DNA of 64,000 nt, taken from assembly GCF_030814655.1 (NCBI RefSeq), contig NZ_JAUSVK010000001.1, positions 6,021,001-6,085,000 on the forward strand, written 5' to 3'. Made by a program: the position numbers and the translations under genes. The notes under the pieces are model-generated. The model made no database searches. It saw only the letters and a program-made list of their open reading frames with translations, and was not told where the DNA came from. Shown one piece after another: positions 38,371 through 49,088 of this stretch (positions within the stretch are counted from its first letter, which is position 1; each line of letters begins with the position of its first letter). Origin of the DNA: Labrys monachus. GTDB lineage: Bacteria > Pseudomonadota > Alphaproteobacteria > Rhizobiales > Labraceae.

Positions 38371-38388
38371 TATAACTCCGGAGTTATA
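38371..38388. promoter_or_regulatory. PcaQ operator, perfect 18-base palindrome
   Basis: TATAACTCCGGAGTTATA is a perfect palindrome and fits the ATAAC-N-GTTA(T) form described for PcaQ sites upstream of pcaD in rhizobia. It begins 4 bases upstream of the pcaQ ATG and contains its GGAG ribosome site. GATAAT at 38398-38403 is a possible -10 box for pcaD, which would place the -35 region in the palindrome, as expected for an activated promoter. Confidence 0.8.
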
Positions 38389-38472
38389 ATAACAGCCGAT
38401 AATCTCATTTTACATGAATATCCGCCACGTCCTATTCTCCCGGAATCGTCATTGAAAGGACCCTGATCTGCC

Positions 38473-39267
38473 ATGGCGTTTGCGCTGCTGAACCATCAGG
38501 TGATCCATTGGACCTCGGTGGGACCGACCGACGCGCCGGCGATCGTCCTGGTGAATTCTCTCGGCACCGATTTCCGCATCTGGGACGACGTCGCCGCGCG
38601 TCTTCGCGATCGCTGGCATATCGTGCTCCATGACAAGCGCGGTCACGGCCTCTCCGATGCTCCCGCCGGGCCCTATTCGATCGACGATCACACGGACGAT
38701 CTGCTCGCCCTCGCCGGCCATCTGAAGCTGGACCGGTTTGCGCTGGTCGGGCTTTCGATCGGCGGGCTGATCGCGCAAAATCTGGCACTCCGCGCGCCGG
38801 AGCGTGTGGCGGCGCTCGTCCTCGCCGATACCGCCGCCAGGATCGGCACGACGGAGGGCTGGAATGCCCGCATCGACGCCGTGCGAAGCGGCGGTCTCGC
38901 CCCGATCGCCGACGCCGTCATGGAGCGCTGGTTCACGCCGAGCTTCCGCGCGGCGCGGCCGGTGGAACTCGCGGGCTGGCGCAACCTGCTGCTGCGGACG
39001 CCGCCGGAGGGCTATGGGGGCAGCTGCGCGGCGCTCCGCGACGCCGACCTGACCGGGCGCGTCGGCGCCCTCTCCGTGCCGACCCTGGTCGTCGCCGGCG
39101 ATCAGGATCTCTCCACGCCCCCGGATCTCGTCCGCGCCACGGCCGATCGCATTCGCGGCGCCCGGTTCGAGACGATTGCATCCTGCGGCCACATCCCGCC
39201 GGTCGAGCAGCCGGCTGCGCTCGCCGCCCTGATCGCCCGCCATCTCGAGGAGAACGGACATGTCTGA
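38473..39267 (+). CDS. pcaD: 3-Oxoadipate enol-lactonase PcaD
   Basis: 264 residues, alpha/beta hydrolase. Nucleophile Ser in VGLSIGGLIAQ (~residue 95), oxyanion region VNSLGTDFRIWD, and catalytic His in SCGHIPPVEQP near the end. It hydrolyses 3-oxoadipate enol-lactone to 3-oxoadipate in the cytoplasm. First gene of pcaDCHGB, 8-base overlap with pcaC. Confidence 0.94.
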   Translation: MAFALLNHQVIHWTSVGPTDAPAIVLVNSLGTDFRIWDDVAARLRDRWHIVLHDKRGHGLSDAPAGPYSIDDHTDDLLALAGHLKLDRFALVGLSIGGLIAQNLALRAPERVAALVLADTAARIGTTEGWNARIDAVRSGGLAPIADAVMERWFTPSFRAARPVELAGWRNLLLRTPPEGYGGSCAALRDADLTGRVGALSVPTLVVAGDQDLSTPPDLVRATADRIRGARFETIASCGHIPPVEQPAALAALIARHLEENGHV

Positions 39268-39661
39268 GCCGACCGAGCGCTACAAGACCGGCCTGGCCAC
39301 GCGACGCGCGGTTCTGGGAGGGCCCTATGTCGACGCCGCCGTCGCCTCGACCACCGCCTTCAACGCGGATTTCCAGACGTTGATCACCGAAAGCGCCTGG
39401 GGCTCGGTCTGGTCGCGCGACACGATCAGCAAGCGCGAGCGCTCGATGCTCACGATCGCGCTTCTGGCCGCGCTCGGCCACCATGACGAGGTGGCGATGC
39501 ATGTCCGCGCCACCGGCAATACCGGCGCGAGCATGGACGACATCAAGGAGGCGCTGTTGCATGTGGCGATCTATGCCGGCGTGCCCGCAGCGAACCACGC
39601 CTTCAAGATTGCCGCAAAAACCTATGCGGAAATGGACGCCGAGGCCAAGACCACGGGCTGA
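39260..39661 (+). CDS. pcaC: 4-Carboxymuconolactone decarboxylase PcaC
   Basis: 133 residues, AhpD-like fold, normal PcaC size. Typical segments: [35 protein letters not shown] and [19 protein letters not shown]. It converts 4-carboxymuconolactone to 3-oxoadipate enol-lactone. GAGGAG precedes the ATG, inside the end of pcaD. Confidence 0.95.
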   Translation: MSEPTERYKTGLATRRAVLGGPYVDAAVASTTAFNADFQTLITESAWGSVWSRDTISKRERSMLTIALLAALGHHDEVAMHVRATGNTGASMDDIKEALLHVAIYAGVPAANHAFKIAAKTYAEMDAEAKTTG

Positions 39662-39689
39662 CGGCGGAAGATCGGGAGGAGGTCCCATC

Positions 39690-40433
39690 ATGCGAAACCA
39701 GAATTCATCCTATCAGGACGGCGCATTCTTCCAGCGCGATCGATCCTGGCATCCGCCGGCCTTCACGCCCGACTACAAGACCTCGGTGCTGCGGTCGCCG
39801 AAGCAGGCGCTGCTCTCGCTCGGCAACACGATCTCGGAGATGACCGGCCCGGTATTCGGCCACGACATGCTGGGGCCGCTCGACAACGACCTCATCCGCA
39901 ATTTCGCGACGACGGGCGACCCGATCGGCCCCCGCACCATCGTTTATGGCCGCGTTCTCGACGAGAATGCCCGGCCGGTGGCCGGCGCGCTCGTCGAATT
40001 CTGGCAGGCCAATGCCGGCGGCCGCTATCGCCACAAGAAGGAAACCTATCTGGCGGCGATCGATCCGAATTTCGGCGGCTGCGGACGCGCCATCACCGAC
40101 GAGGAAGGCCGGTACTGGTTCCGCACGATCAAGCCAGGCGCCTATCCCTGGCCGAACGGCGTCAATGACTGGCGGCCGGCGCACATCCATTTCTCGGTCT
40201 TCGGCCATGCCTTCGCGCAGCGCCTGATCACGCAGATGTATTTCGAGGGCGATCCGATGATCTGGCAGTGCCCGATCGTCAGGGGCATACCGAGCCGCGA
40301 AGCTGTCGAGACGCTCATCGCCGCCCTGGACCGGGAGGCTTCGCCGCCGATGGATACGCTCGCCTACAAGTTCGACATCGTGCTGCGTGGGCGCCGCTCG
40401 ACCATGTTCGAGAACCGCAAGGAGGGTAATTGA
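39690..40433 (+). CDS. pcaH: Protocatechuate 3,4-dioxygenase beta subunit PcaH
   Basis: 247 residues from the ATG preceded by GGGAGGAGG; the frame is open further upstream into pcaC but without support. Intradiol dioxygenase subunit that binds the catalytic Fe(III): His pair in [11 protein letters not shown] and Tyr ligands expected in GGRYRHKKE and PGAYPWPNG. With PcaG it cleaves protocatechuate to 3-carboxy-cis,cis-muconate. The stop overlaps the pcaG start by one base (TGATG). Confidence 0.96.
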   Translation: MRNQNSSYQDGAFFQRDRSWHPPAFTPDYKTSVLRSPKQALLSLGNTISEMTGPVFGHDMLGPLDNDLIRNFATTGDPIGPRTIVYGRVLDENARPVAGALVEFWQANAGGRYRHKKETYLAAIDPNFGGCGRAITDEEGRYWFRTIKPGAYPWPNGVNDWRPAHIHFSVFGHAFAQRLITQMYFEGDPMIWQCPIVRGIPSREAVETLIAALDREASPPMDTLAYKFDIVLRGRRSTMFENRKEGN

Positions 40434-41059
40434 TGGCCCAGAAGCTCGATAGACTGCCAGAGAGCCCGTCGCAGACTGCCGGACCCTATGTCCATATCGG
40501 CACGAACCCGAATTTCATCGGCATCACCGGCGTCTACGCGGCGGATCTGGGCTCAGGGCCGGTTCCAGCCGCGGCAAAGGGGGAACGCATCGTCATCACC
40601 GGCCGTGTGATCGACGGCGGCGGCAACATCCTCAAGGATGCGCTGATCGAAATCTGGCAGGCGGATGCCGACGGCCTCTATCCCGGCCGCGGCGAGCATC
40701 GCGGCACCGCCGATCCGGCCTTCGCCGGCTGGGCGCGCCAACCGGTCGACGGCGTGACAGGCCTTTATCGTTTTGAGACGATCAAGCCCGGCCAGGTCCC
40801 CTATTTCGACGGCCGGCCCATGGCGCCGCACATCACCTTCTGGATCGTCGCCCGCGGCATCAACATAGGCCTGCATACGCGGCTCTATTTCGACGACGAG
40901 GAAGCCGCCAATGCCATCGATCCGGTTCTCGCCCGTATCGAGCATCGCAGCAGGGTTCCGACGCTGATCGCGGCACGGTCCGCCGAAGGAAGCCTGCCGA
41001 CCTATATCTTCGACATCCATCTCCAGGGCGAGACGGAAACCGTCTTCTTCGATATATGA
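40433..41059 (+). CDS. pcaG: Protocatechuate 3,4-dioxygenase alpha subunit PcaG
   Basis: 208 residues from the ATG overlapping the pcaH stop, with AAGGAGG upstream. The fold matches PcaH (QTAGPYVHIGTNPNF; DALIEIWQADADGLYPGRGE; APHITFWIVARGINIGLHTR) but the iron-binding His pair is missing, as normal for the alpha subunit. Partner of PcaH in the oligomeric dioxygenase. Confidence 0.95.
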   Translation: MAQKLDRLPESPSQTAGPYVHIGTNPNFIGITGVYAADLGSGPVPAAAKGERIVITGRVIDGGGNILKDALIEIWQADADGLYPGRGEHRGTADPAFAGWARQPVDGVTGLYRFETIKPGQVPYFDGRPMAPHITFWIVARGINIGLHTRLYFDDEEAANAIDPVLARIEHRSRVPTLIAARSAEGSLPTYIFDIHLQGETETVFFDI

Positions 41060-41138
41060 CGGCGCCGGCGGCATCGGGAGCTGATCCGTCGGCCGCCTCG
41101 CAAGCCTGTCCGTCCTGTGCCCGGAGCGAAGTGAACCG

Positions 41139-42206
41139 ATGAGCTTCCCCCTGCTGCACGCCCTTGCCGGCGACGCCGCGATCGCCGCCTTCTTCGCCGA
41201 AGGCCGCGAGATCGAGGCCATGCTTGCCTTCGAGGCGGCGCTCGCGGGCGCCGAAGCGGAGGCCGGCATCGTGCCGGCCGAGGCTGCCGCCACGATCGAG
41301 ACGGCGTGTCGCGGCTTCCGGCCACCGCTCGACGCGCTGCGCGCCGGCATGGCGAAGGATGGCGTCGTCGGGCCCTCCTTCGTGGCGCTCCTGCGCCAGG
41401 CGGTAGGTGAGCCGCATGGCAAATGGCTGCATTTCGGCGCGACGAGCCAGGACGTCGTCGATACCGGCTTGATCCTGCGGCTGAAGCCGCTCGCTGCCGA
41501 ACTCGATGCGCGCCTTGCGGGGACGATGGAAGCGCTCGAACGCCTGAAGGCGGCGCAGGGGGCGACCGCCCTGATGGCGCAGACGCGGATGCAGCGGGCG
41601 CTCCCTTTCACGGCCGCCGACAAGATCGACACCTGGCTCAGGCCCCTGGAACGCGATCGCGCACGCCTCGCCGAGATCGCGCCGCGTCTTCTCGTCGTCC
41701 AGTTCGGCGGCCCCGTGGGAACCCGCTCGGGTCTCGACGGCAAGGGCGATCTCGTCGCCGAGAGGCTGGCGACGCGGCTCGGCCTCGGCTGCGCGCCGGC
41801 CTGGCACACGGCCCGCGACGGCATCGTCGAGTTTGGAAACTGGCTCTCCCTCGCCAGCGGCACGCTCGGCAAGATCGGCGCCGATGTCGGACTGATGGCG
41901 CAGAACGAAGTCGCCGCCGTCCGGATCGCCGGCGGCGGCAGTTCCTCCGCCATGCCGCACAAGTCGAATCCCGTGGCGGCGGAAGTGCTGATCGCCCTCG
42001 CCCGCTTCAATGCCGGCCTCGCGGGCACGCTTCAGCAGGCGCTCGTGCACGAGAACGAGAGATCCGGCGCGGCCTGGACGCTGGAATGGCTGGTGCTTCC
42101 GCAGATGGCGATCACGACGGGAGCGGCGCTGGGCCACGCCCGGCAGCTGATCGAAGCGCTGCGATTCCTGCCCGATGCGCAAATCGCTCAACCGGCGGCG
42201 CGATAG
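41139..42206 (+). CDS. pcaB: 3-Carboxy-cis,cis-muconate cycloisomerase PcaB
   Basis: 355 residues, fumarase/aspartase superfamily. The signature loop SSAMPHKSNPVAAEVL is at ~270; FGATSQDVVDTGLILRL near 105 is the substrate-binding block. It converts 3-carboxymuconate to 4-carboxymuconolactone. Length fits the shorter alphaproteobacterial PcaB. The last 19 bases overlap the 3' end of the convergent pobR gene. Confidence 0.94.
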   Translation: MSFPLLHALAGDAAIAAFFAEGREIEAMLAFEAALAGAEAEAGIVPAEAAATIETACRGFRPPLDALRAGMAKDGVVGPSFVALLRQAVGEPHGKWLHFGATSQDVVDTGLILRLKPLAAELDARLAGTMEALERLKAAQGATALMAQTRMQRALPFTAADKIDTWLRPLERDRARLAEIAPRLLVVQFGGPVGTRSGLDGKGDLVAERLATRLGLGCAPAWHTARDGIVEFGNWLSLASGTLGKIGADVGLMAQNEVAAVRIAGGGSSSAMPHKSNPVAAEVLIALARFNAGLAGTLQQALVHENERSGAAWTLEWLVLPQMAITTGAALGHARQLIEALRFLPDAQIAQPAAR

Positions 42207-43063
42207 TCCGAAGGCGGCAGACCGGCGCGCGCCGCGAAGAAGCGCGAGAAATAGGCCGGATCGGAAAATCCAAGTCCGAAGGCGATCTGCGATATGCCCA
42301 TGGAGGTGTAGACGAGATGGCGCCTCGCCTCGATCATGAGCCGGTCGTGGATGATCCGGATCGCCGGATGGCCGAGCGTCTCGCGGCAGCAGCGCGTCAG
42401 ATGCGGCACGGACACGCCGAGCTGCCGTGCATAGGCCTCCAGCGGCTGGTGGCTGCGGAAATCGGCCTCGACGCGCGCCACGAAGCGCTGGACCAAGGCG
42501 ATCCGGCCGTCGGCCGAAGGCCCGAGCGAGCGCGACATTTGGCTAGCCGCGCGGGCAAACCAGGTCGCCAGCAAGGCCGCATGGGCTGAAAGCGCGATTT
42601 CGCGCCCGCCGGCGTTCCGCTCGAATTCGGCGAGGGCGGCCTGCATGGCGGCCTGTAGCCCTCCTGTTTCCGAGCGTTCGGGCGACGGATCCACGACGCG
42701 GGGGCTCGCAAGCGCCCGCATCGTCGCCGGCTCGGCCTCGAACAATCGCCGCAGAATCACATCGGCGACGCTGGCGACGTAGCCGACCGTTCCGGCTTCG
42801 AACCAGAACTCGTGAATGACAAAAGGCGTGATCACTATCGCCGTTCCCTGTGCGAGCCGATGATCGATGCCATCGATGCGCGCCCTGCCTCCTCCCGAGA
42901 CGATCAGGAAGAACTGATGCATGTCCTGGTGGCGGTGCGGCTGGATGCGCCAATTGTTGATCGAGCTGCGATCGCCGATCGTCTCGATGTGCAGCGCGTC
43001 GGGAAAGCGATCCCCGCGGCGCTCGCCATAGAGCCAATAGGCCGGGACGGAAGCGGTGGACAT
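42188..43063 (-). CDS. pobR: PobR, AraC-type activator of pobA
   Basis: 291 residues from MSTASVPAYWLYGERRGD; an upstream ATG at 43132 would leave only 56 bases before pobA and has no better ribosome site. The cupin domain has IQPHRHQDMHQFFLIVSGGG; the C-terminal AraC helices are LEAYARQLGVSVPHLTRCCR and ISQIAFGLGFSDPAYFSRFF. Divergent AraC-type PobR next to pobA is the rhizobial pattern, responding to 4-hydroxybenzoate. Confidence 0.9.
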   Translation of the reverse strand: MSTASVPAYWLYGERRGDRFPDALHIETIGDRSSINNWRIQPHRHQDMHQFFLIVSGGGRARIDGIDHRLAQGTAIVITPFVIHEFWFEAGTVGYVASVADVILRRLFEAEPATMRALASPRVVDPSPERSETGGLQAAMQAALAEFERNAGGREIALSAHAALLATWFARAASQMSRSLGPSADGRIALVQRFVARVEADFRSHQPLEAYARQLGVSVPHLTRCCRETLGHPAIRIIHDRLMIEARRHLVYTSMGISQIAFGLGFSDPAYFSRFFAARAGLPPSDYRAAG

Positions 43064-44361
<1,298 letters not shown>

Positions 44362-44394
44362 GCCGCGAACCCATGAATTGCGATGACCGGATGG

Positions 44395-44416
44395 GGCGGA
44401 TTGCCGGCATTCCGCC
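44395..44416. terminator. Possible terminator hairpin after pobA
   Basis: GGCGGA and TCCGCC arms close a ten-pair stem with one mismatch (44395-44416), between the convergent ends of pobA and the TetR gene. No T-run follows, so the role is tentative. Confidence 0.4.
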
Positions 44417-44491
44417 TTGGAGCAATCTGTGCCGATGATCGGACGTCCAATGCAGCGGCCGGCCGTTTTACTGCCTATGAACCCGCGAAAA

Positions 44492-45091
44492 TCAGCGTGA
44501 CGGTGCCGGGTCATGCGCTGATAGATCGTGCACCTCTCTGAATGCCCTCTCAATGTGGATGCTTAGGTCCGTCGATCCGTTCTCGAACCAGGCAGCCACA
44601 GCGTGTCCCATCGCCGCCATGCCCATATGCGCGACGAGATCGGCGGAACGGTCGGCCACGCCGCGCTGGCGAAGCGCCGATGCCAGAGCGGCCATGACGT
44701 CTTGCGTTTTCGTCTGAGCGCGTTCCTGCAAGGTCGGATTGGCCGCAATGATAACGCGGCGCGGCGCCGAGAAGGAACGGTTTTCGATGAACAGCGCTTC
44801 AACTGTCCGACATGCATGCAACAGCGTATCCCACGGCCCGAGGCCCGGTGGAGCGCTCAGGACCCCCTTGGTAAGCACGTCGATGAATTCCGCCTGGCCG
44901 CCGAAGAGCACTTCTCGTTTGTCGGGGAAATGCCGAAAAAAGGTCCGTTGCGTTACCCCGGCCTCAGCCGCGATGTCTGCCGCCGTGGTCTGTTCGTAAC
45001 CGCGCGTCTGGAACAGCGTCAAAGCCGCCTCCTGCAAGCGCCGCCGCACTTTCTGGGCATCCCTCGGCAAAACATCATCCTGTATTGTCAC
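44492..45091 (-). CDS. TetR-family repressor
   Basis: 199 residues from a GTG at 45091; a TTG at 45070 with AGGA 7 bases upstream is an alternative start that would clear the operator. Helix-turn-helix in residues ~15-55 (ALTLFQTRGYEQTTAADIAA, GVTQRTFFRHFPDKREVLFG). The C-terminal ligand domain is unassigned. It is divergent from a quinone-oxidoreductase-like gene, with a 24-base palindrome between, so it most likely represses that gene and itself. The pair splits the pob and pcaIJF genes and may be a later insertion. Confidence 0.88.
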   Translation of the reverse strand: MTIQDDVLPRDAQKVRRRLQEAALTLFQTRGYEQTTAADIAAEAGVTQRTFFRHFPDKREVLFGGQAEFIDVLTKGVLSAPPGLGPWDTLLHACRTVEALFIENRSFSAPRRVIIAANPTLQERAQTKTQDVMAALASALRQRGVADRSADLVAHMGMAAMGHAVAAWFENGSTDLSIHIERAFREVHDLSAHDPAPSR

Positions 45092-45093
45092 AA

Positions 45094-45117
45094 GCTGACT
45101 TTACGGGTAACGTCAGC
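45094..45117. promoter_or_regulatory. TetR-type operator palindrome
   Basis: GCTGACTTTACG (45094-45105) followed by GGTAACGTCAGC (45106-45117) forms a 24-base inverted repeat with 10 of 12 positions paired. It lies 2 bases upstream of the TetR GTG and 91 bases upstream of the divergent oxidoreductase start. Confidence 0.75.
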
Positions 45118-45208
45118 ATATGACGATACGCTATCGCCGATGCCTCGCGATCGCAAGAGCGGGCGTGAGGATGATGTTTCGCAGGCGCGCGCCACCGAGG
45201 AGGACACA

Positions 45209-46177
45209 GTGTCGAGTTCCAACACCGCAACGATGAAGGCGCTTCGCGTCCGCAGCTACGGCGATCCGACTGACGTGCTGCATTTGGACATCGTCCCCAT
45301 CCCGACGCCGGGCCCGGGACAGGTCCGCATTCGCGTCCATGCCTGCGCACTCAATCCCGCCGATTGGGCCGTCTGCCGCGGATTCATTCCCCTCCCTCCA
45401 CCGCGTGGGATTGGGTTCGATGTGTCGGGCACCGTCGATGCCATCGGCGATAGCGTCGCCGGCGTTCGCGTTGGCGATCTTGTCTTCGGTGTCCCCGACT
45501 ATATCGGCTACGCGACCGCAGGGGCTTCGGAATTTGCGGTCCTCAAACTGTGGATTCCGGTCCCGGACGGTTTGGACCTTTTGCACGCCGCATGCCTGCC
45601 GATGGCCGTCGAGACAGCGACGAGGAGTATCGATCTGCTCGGACTGTCCAAGGGCCAGACCATCATGATCAATGGCGGAGGGACGATGACCGGGTTTGCT
45701 GCCGTCCAGATTGCCTTGCGGCGCGGGGCGAATGTGACCACCACGGCCGGAGAGACCTTCGCCGGCCGCCTGCGTGACCTCGGCGCGAAGGTAACGGCTT
45801 ACGGCGACGGCATGGTCGAGCGGGTTCGCGCGCTTTCGGGCGGAACACCTGACTTCGCTTTGCACACGGCCTTGGTCAAAGGCGTGCTGCCTGATCTCAT
45901 TGAGATCGTCGGCGGCGATCCGCGCCGCGTCATGAGTTTCAGTGATTTCGATGAGGGCGGCCTTGGCGTCCGCACGACCGGGCGCGAGAAAGGAGTGGTT
46001 CATCGCTACGACGTTCTTGGAGATTATGCCCAGCTTGCCGCAGAAGGGCGTTTCTCGATCCCGATTGCCCGCATATTCACATGGGATGATTGGCAGGACG
46101 CAGTAGAAATCAGCATGAACGGACGAGCCCACGGCAAGCTTTTGATTGCGGTCGATCCAGCAGCAAAGCGCCAGTAG
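45209..46177 (+). CDS. Quinone oxidoreductase-like medium-chain dehydrogenase
   Basis: 322 residues from a GTG with GAGGAGG 5 bases upstream (the frame is open further upstream without a start signal). Medium-chain dehydrogenase/reductase fold: MKALRVRSYGDPTDVLHLD, ACALNPADWAVCRGFIPLPP, and a nucleotide loop MINGGGTMTGFAAVQIA in place of the usual GAAGGVG. Catalytic zinc ligands are absent, so it is a quinone/enone reductase type using NADPH. Probably protects against quinones or reactive aldehydes. Controlled by the divergent TetR protein. Confidence 0.82.
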   Translation: MSSSNTATMKALRVRSYGDPTDVLHLDIVPIPTPGPGQVRIRVHACALNPADWAVCRGFIPLPPPRGIGFDVSGTVDAIGDSVAGVRVGDLVFGVPDYIGYATAGASEFAVLKLWIPVPDGLDLLHAACLPMAVETATRSIDLLGLSKGQTIMINGGGTMTGFAAVQIALRRGANVTTTAGETFAGRLRDLGAKVTAYGDGMVERVRALSGGTPDFALHTALVKGVLPDLIEIVGGDPRRVMSFSDFDEGGLGVRTTGREKGVVHRYDVLGDYAQLAAEGRFSIPIARIFTWDDWQDAVEISMNGRAHGKLLIAVDPAAKRQ

Positions 46178-46342
46178 CTCGGCCCCGCAGCCGGACAGGC
46201 GCATGACGGGCCGGTCGCCGACACGCTGCGACAAGCTCGCCGCCAACTTCCTCGCCCTGGTCCGACTTGTTTCAATGCGACCCTTGGGGGCCGGGGTTCC
46301 GCGAATCCCCCGTGCCGTCAAGATCGCCGTCGCGGCCGCCTC

Positions 46343-47545
<1,203 letters not shown>

Positions 47546-47546
47546 G

Positions 47547-48218
47547 TCAGAGCTCCGGAACGATCAGATCGGCGACGGGGCCGGAGACGTGCAAGTCGGC
47601 GCCGGTCACCGCCTGGAGCTCGTCGAACGACATGGAAGGCAGCTTCTCCCTGAGGACGAAGTGCCCGCCCTCGATGTCGATCACGGCGAGCGAGGTATAG
47701 ACCCGCGTCACGCAGCCGACGCCGGTCAAGGGCAGGCTGCAGCGCTTCAGAAGCTTCGGCTTGCCGTCCTTGGTGACATGATCGGTGATCACCGCGATCC
47801 GCTTTGCGCCGTGGACCAGATCCATCGCGCCGCCGACGGCCGGAACGCCCTTCGGACCGGTCGACCAATTGGCGAGATCGCCATTCTCGGCGACTTCATA
47901 GGCGCCGAGGATCGCGACATCGAGATGCCCGCCCCGCACCATGGCGAAGCTGTCGGCATGATGAAAAAAGGCGGCGCCCGGCTTCAACGTCACGGCGCGC
48001 TTGCCGGCATTGATCAGATCCCAGTCCTCCTCGCCCTTGGGAGGGGATGGGCCGAAATTCAGGATGCCGTTTTCGGTGTGGAAGATCGCCTCGCGGCCGG
48101 GCGGCTGGTACTGCGCCACCTTTTCCGGGAAGCCGATGCCGAGATTGACATAGGCGCCGTCGTGAATGTCCTGCGCGGCGCGCCAGGCGATCTGGTTGTT
48201 GGAGAGCTTGGCGGTCAT
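47547..48218 (-). CDS. pcaJ: 3-Oxoadipate CoA-transferase beta subunit PcaJ
   Basis: 223 residues from MTAKLSNNQ, one base after the pcaI stop, with GGGAG 9 bases upstream; an earlier ATG inside pcaI is rejected. The catalytic Glu is in HTENGILNFGP, with the family segment AYVNLGIGFPEKVA before it. It transfers CoA from succinyl-CoA to 3-oxoadipate with PcaI. Confidence 0.93.
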   Translation of the reverse strand: MTAKLSNNQIAWRAAQDIHDGAYVNLGIGFPEKVAQYQPPGREAIFHTENGILNFGPSPPKGEEDWDLINAGKRAVTLKPGAAFFHHADSFAMVRGGHLDVAILGAYEVAENGDLANWSTGPKGVPAVGGAMDLVHGAKRIAVITDHVTKDGKPKLLKRCSLPLTGVGCVTRVYTSLAVIDIEGGHFVLREKLPSMSFDELQAVTGADLHVSGPVADLIVPEL

Positions 48219-48219
48219 G

Positions 48220-48951
48220 TCAGGCAACTCCCGGATAGACGGCATTGGCGCGGTTCAGGTCTTCTTCCTGCGCGGGATGGGCGACTTCCACCACCTGCTG
48301 CACGAAGATGCCGGGGGTGACGACGATCTCCGGGTCGATGCCGCCCGCCGGCACGATCCGTCTCGCCTGCACGACGGTGACGGCGGCGGCCATGCACATC
48401 AGCGGATTGAAGTTTCGCGCCGCCGCCCGGTAGGTGAGATTGCCGTGGGTGTCGGCCGTCTCGGCCTTCACCAGCGCCACATCGGCCTTCAGCCAGCGTT
48501 CCCGGACATAGGGCCGCTCGTCGAACTGCTCGACCGGCTTTCCTATGGCGAGATCGGTGCCGTAGGAGGTCGGCGTGTAGAAGGCGGGGATGCCGGCGCC
48601 GCCCGCGCGGATGCGCTCGGCGAGCGTGCCCTGCGGCACCAGCTCCAGCTCGATTTTCCCGGCGAGATAGAGATCGGTGAACACGACCGGATCGGCGGAG
48701 CGCGGGAACGAGCAGATCAGCTTCCTGACCATCCCCGCCTCGATCAGCGCGGCGAGGCCGACATGGCCGTTGCCCGCATTGTTGTTGACGATCGTCAGGT
48801 CCTTCGGCCGGCCGGTCGCGAGGAAACGATCGATGAGGGCATGGATCAGCTCGATCGGCGCACCGGCGCCACCGAAGCCGCCGATCATCACGGTCATGCC
48901 GTCCTCGACCCCCGCCACGGCGGCGGCGAGGTTTGCGACTGTCTTGTCCAT
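48220..48951 (-). CDS. pcaI: 3-Oxoadipate CoA-transferase alpha subunit PcaI
   Basis: 243 residues. Class I CoA-transferase alpha subunit: GMTVMIGGFGGAGAPIELIH, LTIVNNNAGNGHVGLAALIE, and GAGIPAFYTPTSYGTDLA. GAGAGGAAG precedes the ATG. First gene of pcaIJF, divergent from the IclR-type pcaR with a 137-base intergenic region carrying a triple repeat. Confidence 0.93.
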   Translation of the reverse strand: MDKTVANLAAAVAGVEDGMTVMIGGFGGAGAPIELIHALIDRFLATGRPKDLTIVNNNAGNGHVGLAALIEAGMVRKLICSFPRSADPVVFTDLYLAGKIELELVPQGTLAERIRAGGAGIPAFYTPTSYGTDLAIGKPVEQFDERPYVRERWLKADVALVKAETADTHGNLTYRAAARNFNPLMCMAAAVTVVQARRIVPAGGIDPEIVVTPGIFVQQVVEVAHPAQEEDLNRANAVYPGVA

Positions 48952-49030
48952 ACGCGCTTCCTCTCAGCTCCCCGGCGCGAACACCTGGGCGACCCAGAAA
49001 TAGTCCGCCACCTGTTCTTCCGTCCATCTA

Positions 49031-49071
49031 ATTTGTGCGATATCATCCATTTGTGCGTATATCGCTCAAAT
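49031..49071. promoter_or_regulatory. PcaR-type triple-repeat operator
   Basis: Three copies of a 9-base element: ATTTGTGCG at 49031-49039 and 49049-49057 as direct repeats 18 bases apart, and CGCTCAAAT at 49063-49071 as an inverted copy with one mismatch. The last two frame TATAT as a palindrome. A palindrome plus a direct repeat is the architecture described for the IclR-type regulators PcaU and PobR of Acinetobacter. It sits 17 bases before pcaR and 80 before pcaI. Confidence 0.75.
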
Positions 49072-49088
49072 CACCGGTGGGACCCGAC

